Origin: Bacteroidales bacterium UBA4179
GTDB lineage: Bacteria > Bacteroidota > Bacteroidia > Bacteroidales > Dysgonomonadaceae
Assembly (NCBI GenBank): GCA_002381125.1
Contig: DFUT01000024.1
Location: 62,001 to 126,000 of the forward strand
DNA: 64,000 bases
Direction of reading: 5' to 3'
The notes beneath the pieces were generated by a model that was not told the origin of the DNA, did not search any database, and saw nothing but the letters and a program-made list of their open reading frames with translations. Made by a program: the position numbers and the translations under genes. Shown here one piece after another: positions 61,031 to 64,000 of this stretch; the stretch's first letter is position 1; each line of letters begins with the position of its first letter.

Positions 61031-62323
61031 ATGGATGATACGATATTGGATTTTCAGTTGGAAAATCGCACGGAAGCCATTATCAAAGTAATTGGTGTAG
61101 GGGGTGGCGGAGGAAATGCCGTTAACCACATGTTTCGTGAAGGAATACACAATGTTTCATTTGCTCTCTGCAATACGGATAATCAGGCATTGATGGAATC
61201 GCCTGTCCCTGTGAAAATTCAGTTGGGCGAAAACACTACCGGTGGCTTGGGGGCCGGGAATAGACCCGATATTGCCCGTGAAGCTGCCGAAGAAAGTATT
61301 GATCTGATACGCGATTTATTGAGCGACGGCACACGCATGGCGTTTATCACGGCAGGTATGGGCGGAGGAACAGGAACGGGTGCGGCTCCCGTTGTGGCTA
61401 AAGTTGCGAAAGATATGGGCATTTTAACGGTAGGAATTGTAACTATTCCTTTTGTTTTCGAAGGGCCGAAAAAGATTATCCAGGCATTGAAGGGGGTAGA
61501 AGAAATCGCCGCCAATGTGGATGCGCTTTTAGTCATCAATAACGAGCGATTACGCGATATTTATCACGATTTAACGATGATGAATGCCTTTGCCAAGGCC
61601 GATGATACGTTGACGATCGCAGCAAAAAGCATAGCCGAAATCATCACGGTTCACGGCTATGTAAATCTCGACTTTGCCGATGTATACACCACGTTGAAAG
61701 ATGGTGGCGTTGCCATTATGAGTAGAGGCGTGGGAACAGGGAAAAACAGGGTTGAAGAAGCCATTCGTGATGCGCTTCATTCGCCTTTGCTTAACAATAA
61801 TGATGTGTTTAGCGCGAAAAAAATACTCATTAATCTCTCCTTTGGCGAGAAAAACCCGTTAATGATGGAAGAGATGAATGCGTTGCACGAGTTCATGTCG
61901 AAGTTTAGTCGTGAAATCGAAGTAATTTGGGGGGCTGCTCTGGAAGAAGATCTTGCCGACGAGGTCAAGATAACGCTGTTGGCTACCGGATTTTCCATTA
62001 CCAGTGTACCGGGCATCGAAGAACATCGAAAGGCTGAATCTCAGGCGGAAGAATTGGAACGCAAGATACAAGAGGATGCAAGAAAAGAACAGGAGGAACA
62101 GGACAGGCAATTGATTGAGAAATATTATGGGAAAAAGGGATTGAAGGAGCTTTTAACAACCAGTTATCGGATTGAGCCCATTGTGCTTACGACAGATGAA
62201 TTAGACGATGACAAGATTTTAGAGGCAATGGAACGGGTGCCGGTTTTCAAACGTGATGTAGATTTTGATCCTCGTTCGTACCGAAACGAATCCCACACTC
62301 CATCGTCTTCTTTGTTCGATTAA
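61031..62323 (+). CDS. ftsZ: Cell division protein FtsZ
   Basis: The tubulin-like GTPase that forms the division ring. It is 430 residues long. GVGGGGGNAVNHM (about 22-34) and the tubulin signature GMGGGTGTGAAP (109-120) bind GTP. The T7 loop NLDFADV lies near 216-222. After the globular core (about 325) comes a charged helical segment (roughly 330-375) instead of the usual disordered linker, and the C-terminal peptide reads VPVFKRDVD, followed by about 20 more polar residues. Partners are FtsA just upstream. Confidence 0.98.
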   Translation: MDDTILDFQLENRTEAIIKVIGVGGGGGNAVNHMFREGIHNVSFALCNTDNQALMESPVPVKIQLGENTTGGLGAGNRPDIAREAAEESIDLIRDLLSDGTRMAFITAGMGGGTGTGAAPVVAKVAKDMGILTVGIVTIPFVFEGPKKIIQALKGVEEIAANVDALLVINNERLRDIYHDLTMMNAFAKADDTLTIAAKSIAEIITVHGYVNLDFADVYTTLKDGGVAIMSRGVGTGKNRVEEAIRDALHSPLLNNNDVFSAKKILINLSFGEKNPLMMEEMNALHEFMSKFSREIEVIWGAALEEDLADEVKITLLATGFSITSVPGIEEHRKAESQAEELERKIQEDARKEQEEQDRQLIEKYYGKKGLKELLTTSYRIEPIVLTTDELDDDKILEAMERVPVFKRDVDFDPRSYRNESHTPSSSLFD

Positions 62324-62339
62324 AAAAATTATTTTGCTT

Positions 62340-62789
62340 ATGAATTTATTTGATACAATTAACGAAGAAATAAAAAAAGCAATGCTTGCAAAAGATAAAG
62401 TAAGATTGGAAGCGTTGCGGGGAATCAAGAAAGAATTTTTGGAAGCAAGAGCTGCCAAAGGTGCTCATAATGAACTTTCGAATGAAACCGCTGTGGTTAT
62501 TTTGCAGAAAATGGCCAAACAGCGGAGAGATAGTGCCGATATTTATTTGTCGCAGAATCGGGACGATTTGGCAGAAACCGAACTTGCTCAATTAAATGTC
62601 ATTCAGGAGTTTTTGCCTCCACAAATGTCTCCCGAAGAATTGGAAGAGGAAGTTAAAAAAATTATTGCCGAAGTGGGAGCAACTTCCATGAAAGATATGG
62701 GTAAGGTGATGGGCGTTGCCATCAAACAACTTGCCGGGAAAGCCGAAGGACGTCTAATTTCCGAAGTGGTGAAGAGGCTACTCGGTTGA
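62340..62789 (+). CDS. yqeY: GatB/YqeY domain protein
   Basis: A 149-residue cytosolic protein related to the tail domain of amidotransferase subunit GatB. I chose ATG 62340, 16 bases after ftsZ, because the sequence from there (MNLFDTINEEIKKAMLAKDKVRLEALR) matches the family; a longer in-frame reading back to 62265 lies within ftsZ. The helical first half and the IKQLAGKAEGRLISEVVKRLL end are typical. Its exact role in the cell is unsettled. The stop region overlaps the convergent gene by 12 bases. Confidence 0.92.
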   Translation: MNLFDTINEEIKKAMLAKDKVRLEALRGIKKEFLEARAAKGAHNELSNETAVVILQKMAKQRRDSADIYLSQNRDDLAETELAQLNVIQEFLPPQMSPEELEEEVKKIIAEVGATSMKDMGKVMGVAIKQLAGKAEGRLISEVVKRLLG

Positions 62790-63470
62790 TTCCTTTTTCA
62801 TATATTTGTCGATGTAATTGCTTTTACGGGCTTTCTTATCGAGTTTTTCCAATGCTTTCAGTTGGTTTTTTCCGGGATTGAAATCGGTTGATAAAAGTAA
62901 AACGGATAATGTTTCATCATCCACTTTTTTCAATTTGAAAACAACGGTTTGATTTTCGATGACGTCGTTTTTGACCAATTTGACAAGGAAATCGTTCGTT
63001 GGATCGTAAGCGAACGAAATATTGTCGTATCCCATGTCGGATACTTTTATGGTATGGCCTTTCGGATTTTTTTTGAAAAAAAATTTCCCATCGCTGTCGG
63101 TTACTCCCCCATGCAGTGTTTTCCCCGATGAATTGAGGAGTTCCACCAGAATTCCCGGCAAAGAAAAATTGCGGTTGTCTTTCACCTTGATCCCTACAGA
63201 GTCTTCTCTTGATCCCGGGAGCGGTTGCACAGACGATTTTTCTCCCGAATATTCTCCCGTTTTTACCAACAAGTAGTCGCCCAAAATTTCATAACTGCCT
63301 TCACCTACTTTATTGGTTATCATGTTTCCCATTTCATTCATATTGAAATACACTTTCCCATTCTCAAATTTAAGTACGTCGCCACCTTCCTTAAAAACGC
63401 CTTCATACTGTTGGGAATATGTCGTTATGGAAAGGGGAAGAAAAAGCAAGATGTAAAATATTCTCTTCAT
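62778..63470 (-). CDS. Secreted protein with carboxypeptidase-regulatory-like domain
   Basis: A 230-residue exported protein (signal peptide about 1-19). The first ~75 residues are beta-rich. Residues about 92-150 look like a carboxypeptidase-regulatory/CNA-B-like sandwich (GIKVKDNRNFSLPGILVELL, VTDSDGKFFF). The C-terminus is Lys-rich and helical. I do not recognise a specific family. A -7-like TATTTTTG is on the minus strand at 63527-63534, 57 bases upstream. The 3' end overlaps yqeY tail to tail. Confidence 0.7.
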   Translation of the reverse strand: MKRIFYILLFLPLSITTYSQQYEGVFKEGGDVLKFENGKVYFNMNEMGNMITNKVGEGSYEILGDYLLVKTGEYSGEKSSVQPLPGSREDSVGIKVKDNRNFSLPGILVELLNSSGKTLHGGVTDSDGKFFFKKNPKGHTIKVSDMGYDNISFAYDPTNDFLVKLVKNDVIENQTVVFKLKKVDDETLSVLLLSTDFNPGKNQLKALEKLDKKARKSNYIDKYMKKESTE

Positions 63471-63526
63471 TTTTGAATTGTTTGTGGAACGTAATGGAAT
63501 ATACGTTTTAACGTGTGTTTCTTTTG

Positions 63527-63534
63527 CAAAAATA
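63527..63534 (-). promoter_or_regulatory. -7 element for the 63-kb secreted protein
   Basis: Minus-strand TATTTTTG fits TAnnTTTG, 57 bases before the ATG at 63470. No -33 TTG at the standard spacing. Confidence 0.4.
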
Positions 63535-63551
63535 CGATAAAATCTTCATTG

Positions 63552-63592
63552 TTATCCCCAACAGAGCAATCTTTTCGCCTTGTTGGGGATAA
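63552..63592 (-). terminator. Inverted repeat downstream of the EF-G gene
   Basis: TTATCCCCAACA (63552-63563) and TGTTGGGGATAA (63581-63592) are perfect 12-bp complements with a 17-base loop. It begins 37 bases past the EF-G stop. A U-rich stretch (GATTTTAT) follows a few bases later on the minus strand, and a T5 run follows on the plus strand. It is probably the EF-G terminator, possibly active in both directions. Confidence 0.6.
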
Positions 63593-63628
63593 GATTTTTA
63601 TTGATCATGGGAGTTAAAAGAAAAGTCG

Positions 63629-64000
63629 CTATTCTTTTTCGCTTGCTTCGTATTCTTTCAGTAGTTTTTCTTGAATATCCGGAGGCACAAGTTCGTATGC
63701 TGCAAACTTCATAGTAAATGATGCCCGTCCTCCCGTGATCGAACTAAGAGAAGTAGCATATGAGCTCATTTCTTTCAAAGGCACTCTGGCTTTGATTTTT
63801 TCGAGATATTTATCCCTGTCCATACCCATAATCAAAGCCCGTCGCGTTTGTAGGTCGCTCATCACGTCGCCCATGTATTCCGAAGGCAAGGAGACGGTAA
63901 CGTCGTAAATGGGCTCGAGGATTTTTGGGCCGGCATTTTTGAATGCTGTGCTGAATGCATTGCGCCCTGCAAGCATGAAAGAGATTTCATTGGAATCTAC
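63629..64000 (-). CDS. fusA: Elongation factor G, C-terminal part (cut by window edge)
   Basis: 123 residues of the end of an EF-G-type translational GTPase; the gene continues beyond base 64000. The visible part covers the end of domain IV (DSNEISFMLAGRNAFSTAF) and domain V (LEPIYDVTVSLPSEYMGDVMSDL, then VPLKEMSSYATSLSSITGG). The loop GRASFTMKFAAYELVP differs from the GRATYTMEFxHY ending of the main EF-G, so this may be the divergent EF-G paralogue common in Bacteroidota. The GTPase domain is not visible. Confidence 0.9.
   Translation of the reverse strand, partial: VDSNEISFMLAGRNAFSTAFKNAGPKILEPIYDVTVSLPSEYMGDVMSDLQTRRALIMGMDRDKYLEKIKARVPLKEMSSYATSLSSITGGRASFTMKFAAYELVPPDIQEKLLKEYEASEKE

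Overview
The window is a contiguous piece of a Bacteroidota chromosome, most likely order Bacteroidales. The evidence is a complete SusC/SusD-type starch locus, many TAnnTTTG-type -7 elements upstream of genes, RNase H with an N-terminal viroplasmin-like domain, the order DUF4271-hemD-rnpA-yidD-TatD, and a Bacteroidota-style mraZ-to-ftsZ cluster without murF or ddl. A Dysgonomonadaceae/Porphyromonadaceae-like host rather than Bacteroides itself is my guess and is not proven by the sequence. No rRNA, tRNA, CRISPR array, transposase, integrase or phage gene was recognised. Almost everything is housekeeping or conserved-core DNA.

Region 1 (1-9,010): a HAD hydrolase, metK, then a co-directional run of DUF4271 membrane protein, hemD, rnpA, yidD and a TatD hydrolase with overlapping or close junctions. 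After these come a convergent RNase H, a secreted C1-family aminopeptidase and a stand-alone murF. Region 2 (9,100-13,900, minus strand): a membrane metallophosphoesterase, a lysine exporter LysO split into two overlapping genes, and a large lipoprotein with transglutaminase-like and thioredoxin-like parts. Region 3 (14,100-21,430, plus): an outer-membrane beta-barrel protein, trmD, glyA with a clear terminator, a 0.5-kb gene-poor stretch with short repeats, and recG. Region 4 (21,440-27,810, minus): a CE15-type esterase, an 0.8-kb gene desert with palindromic repeats, a TonB-dependent receptor, rsmD, a DUF3822 protein and a pseudopilin-like protein. Region 5 (27,920-32,540, plus): a RecD-like helicase, a conserved hypothetical, rsmI, a coiled-coil lipoprotein and a YjjG-type nucleotidase.

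Region 6 (32,580-46,290, minus) is a starch/maltodextrin utilisation locus read in the order susC, susD, susE, susF, neopullulanase (susA-like), GH13 lipoprotein amylase and GH97 alpha-glucosidase (susB-like). A good promoter candidate (TTG-N19-TATATTTG) lies about 110 bases upstream of susC. Two strong intercistronic stem-loops lie after susE and after susF. The susF product carries an inserted cadherin-like/tandem-95 domain. No SusR-type regulator is inside the window. Surface lipoproteins would bind and cut starch, SusCD would import oligosaccharides, and the periplasmic GH13 and GH97 enzymes would finish degradation.

Region 7 (46,680-62,790, plus) is the division and cell-wall (dcw) cluster: mraZ, rsmH, ftsL, ftsI, murE, mraY, murD, ftsW, murG, murC, ftsQ, ftsA, ftsZ, followed by a YqeY protein. 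It makes lipid II from UDP-MurNAc and builds the divisome. I see MraZ-box-like repeats before mraZ, a promoter-like element just before ftsQ, and stem-loops between ftsQ and ftsA. The window ends with a small secreted protein and the 3' end of an EF-G gene, both on the minus strand.

I did not find a clearly new multi-gene system. The best leads are regulatory or architectural: the desert palindromes, the sus and ftsQ-ftsA stem-loops, the SusF domain insertion, and the lipoprotein with one active and one apparently dead transglutaminase-like module.
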